Assembly (NCBI GenBank): GCA_029204225.1
Contig: CM055112.1
Location: 44,339,634 to 44,403,633, forward strand
DNA: 64,000 nt
Direction: 5' to 3'
From: Diphasiastrum complanatum
Lineage: Eukaryota; Streptophyta; Lycopodiopsida; Lycopodiales; Lycopodiaceae
The stretch's first letter is position 1; each line of letters opens with the position of its first letter. Shown in pieces: positions 62,385 to 64,000 of this stretch. The position numbers and the translations under genes were made by a program. The notes beneath the pieces were generated by a model that saw only the letters and a list, made by a program, of their open reading frames with translations, was not told the origin of the DNA and ran no database searches.

Positions 62385-64000
62385 TCACTTATTAACTAGG
62401 GTTAGGGTTGCCTTGGGATCCACAAACCCTCCAACAGTATCCCCCACCAAAATTGGTGGCGGTCCCATGACACCTGTAATATGCAGTTGTTGGGGACTTT
62501 TATTGGCTTCGCGCTGAATCTTGATTAAATGATACTGCACCTTCTCCATAAAGTCGAGGCGTGCAGTATTGAGATCTAAATTCTGGGGCAAGAAACAACG
62601 GTGGGCTCCGGCAATCCACTTGGAGGTTGTCCGTGAGATGAAGCAGGATTCCCAAGAGCCTCCCATCATAGCCGCACAAAAGTAAAGACGAGCAACCGGC
62701 AGCTGATCTTTGATTTTCTCTGAGGCCATCGGCTTATTTGGATCGAATGCTAGAGGAGGGAGGCAATCATCCCATTTGGTTGCCACTGACACCAACAGAG
62801 TTAGATCTTTAGCAAAAATTGTCGATTATCACACCGTTGGATCTGGAGAGTGGACATACTCTCTCTGATATGCTTGTAAAGCACGGTGGAAGTCCACTGA
62901 AATGGTCCAGCTATAAGGCTGATGGATGATTGGCCAATTGGACGTATGGATGGTGATTTTGTCCATAGCCAACCCCAAATCTTTTCATTTATTTCTTCGC
63001 GGCATTGGCACGTAATAGGGATTGACCCACAACTGGCGAGGGCTGGCAACGTAACTCCTAATTGATTCCAGAGTTTTCTCAAAAGTCGTGATTCTCCATG
63101 TCGGCTGCTCTCCCAGTGCAGGTATTTTGTCCAACTCTTTGCCGGCCTCGATCTCGGAGGTCTTAAATTTCAGAATCCATCCACCACATGAGGACTCATG
63201 CGGATGTTGCTTTAAGAAGGTCTGGATCTGGTCCTCGACACTAATGGGCCTTCTGAATAGAGGTCTTGTCCTTGATGAGGATGGACCTGCTTGTACTGTC
63301 GGTATGGTTGGCGGTTGATCTGTTATATCTGGAGCTCCCCCCTGGTCCATGCTCGAATCAATCCATGTATCCATTAGTACAGCTTCTTGGCGCCGGGGGG
63401 GGAGAATTGCGGCAGGACCGGGACGGGGATTTGTGGATCGGCTTCCAACACTTGAGCAACTGTTTTTTCATAGGTAGTGATGATCTCTTTTGCCTTGGCC
63501 AACTCAATTGAAGCTGCTCCTTTGAACCTATCAAAGCGACCTTGGAATCCCTGAAGGGCCACTTTGTATGTCTCCACTTTTTTGAATAAATACGCAATCT
63601 CCGTCGGTGTGACCGAATGAAGGGGTATTTGCATTTGCAGATAGGCATCACGCTCAAGACTGGTTGCATTCAATTCACCTTGAAGCTATGTGCGATCTTG
63701 TTCAGCCATTATAATTGCCCCTCCAGCAGCTGCACCTGTTGCTTGGCATCTTGCACTACTTGATCTACCTGATCCTGTGTGGTTGTCAGGGCGTTTTGCA
63801 GGGAGCTGATGTAATTTTCCAAGCGATCAGCTTGTTGCTTGGCCAACTTCTTTTCGCTTTCAGCCTTATCTTCATGTTGTTTGGCTATCTTCAACTCTCA
63901 ATCCAGCTGGACAATTTTCTGACTGATCAGAGTGCTTTCAAACCCCAGATCAGAGATTCTCTGCTCCATTTCCTTCTTCTTATCCAGCATAGACTGGATC
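62385..64000 (-). pseudogene. Tat-like accessory ORF with N-terminal coiled coil, cut by window edge
   Basis: Minus-strand frames in coding order. 64000-63709 and 63673-63374 form long helices (KIAKQHEDKAESEKKLAKQQ, ENYISSLQNALTTTQDQVDQ, IAYLFKKVETYKVALQGFQG). 63374-62985 has a Pro/Ser-rich linker (PPTIPTVQAGPSSSRTRP) and SVEDQIQTFLKQHPHESSCG, with GGWILKFK and NPYYVP. 63082-62801 has WGWLWTKSP. 62795-62385 has KWDDCLPPLAFDPNKPMASE, ARLYFCAAMMGGSWESCFIS, WIAGAHRCFLPQN, ending near LTR-like repeat R. A similar coiled coil follows the Tat pol at 40.8-41.3 kb. Stops near 63690, 63360 and 62800 break it. The function of such extra ORFs in Tat-type elements is unknown; the sequence shows no enzymatic motif. 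Confidence 0.55.

Overview
The window is plant nuclear DNA: AT-rich, full of LTR retrotransposons at different stages of decay, long microsatellites and CACTA-transposon remains. Primer-binding sites matching plant initiator tRNA-Met, a Ty3 chromovirus with a chromodomain, Tat-type Ty3 pol, many Ty1/copia fragments and GT-AG introns all point to a seed plant with a large, slowly purged genome. A gymnosperm is plausible, but the sequence does not prove it. No clearly intact ordinary host gene is visible, and nearly every coding stretch has frameshifts or stops.

Layout. 1-1.5 kb: CACTA TNP2-type transposase pseudogene (-), with a recognisable intron. 2.1-4.9 kb: LTR element E, which lacks pol but carries an unfamiliar ORF. 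4.9-5.6 kb: fragment of an unfamiliar DDE-transposase-like gene (-). 5.9-8.3 kb: (TG)n, a 170-bp (TC)n and a 150-bp-period tandem array. 8.3-9.3 kb: copia remnant. 9.6-17.1 kb: the most unusual block. It holds a divergent histone H3-like gene (-), a triplicated promoter region with one copy inverted, an unrecognised multi-exon gene (+), and a second, longer copy of the DDE-like gene (-).

17.5-27.5 kb: copia element B, internally inverted and split by the younger LTR element C (19057-24701). C in turn contains a solo LTR with a perfect target-site duplication. 29-41.3 kb: gypsy gag fragment, a chromovirus with most of its polyprotein, then a Tat-type pol followed by a coiled-coil accessory ORF. 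41.4-46.5 kb: copia element A, a deletion derivative. 47-55 kb: fragments of copia, CACTA and chromovirus elements. 55117-60523: a young LTR element D (near-identical LTRs, near-perfect TSD) that has copia gag and protease but unfamiliar ORFs where integrase, RT and RNase H should be. 61.7-64 kb: LTR-like sequence and a coiled-coil ORF of a Tat-like element.

Three observations stand out. (1) A histone H3-like protein has lost K9, carries the LLIPxxPF signature of centromeric H3 but the loop-1 length of ordinary H3, and apparently once continued into a basic/acidic tail and further exons. (2) A family of LTR elements without RT carries conserved accessory proteins (shared by E and C; a different set in D). 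(3) The palindrome TCACACGTGTGA, or a near match, recurs in the LTRs of several otherwise different elements, suggesting a shared regulatory input. All functional statements come from reading the sequence and family knowledge; no database search was run.
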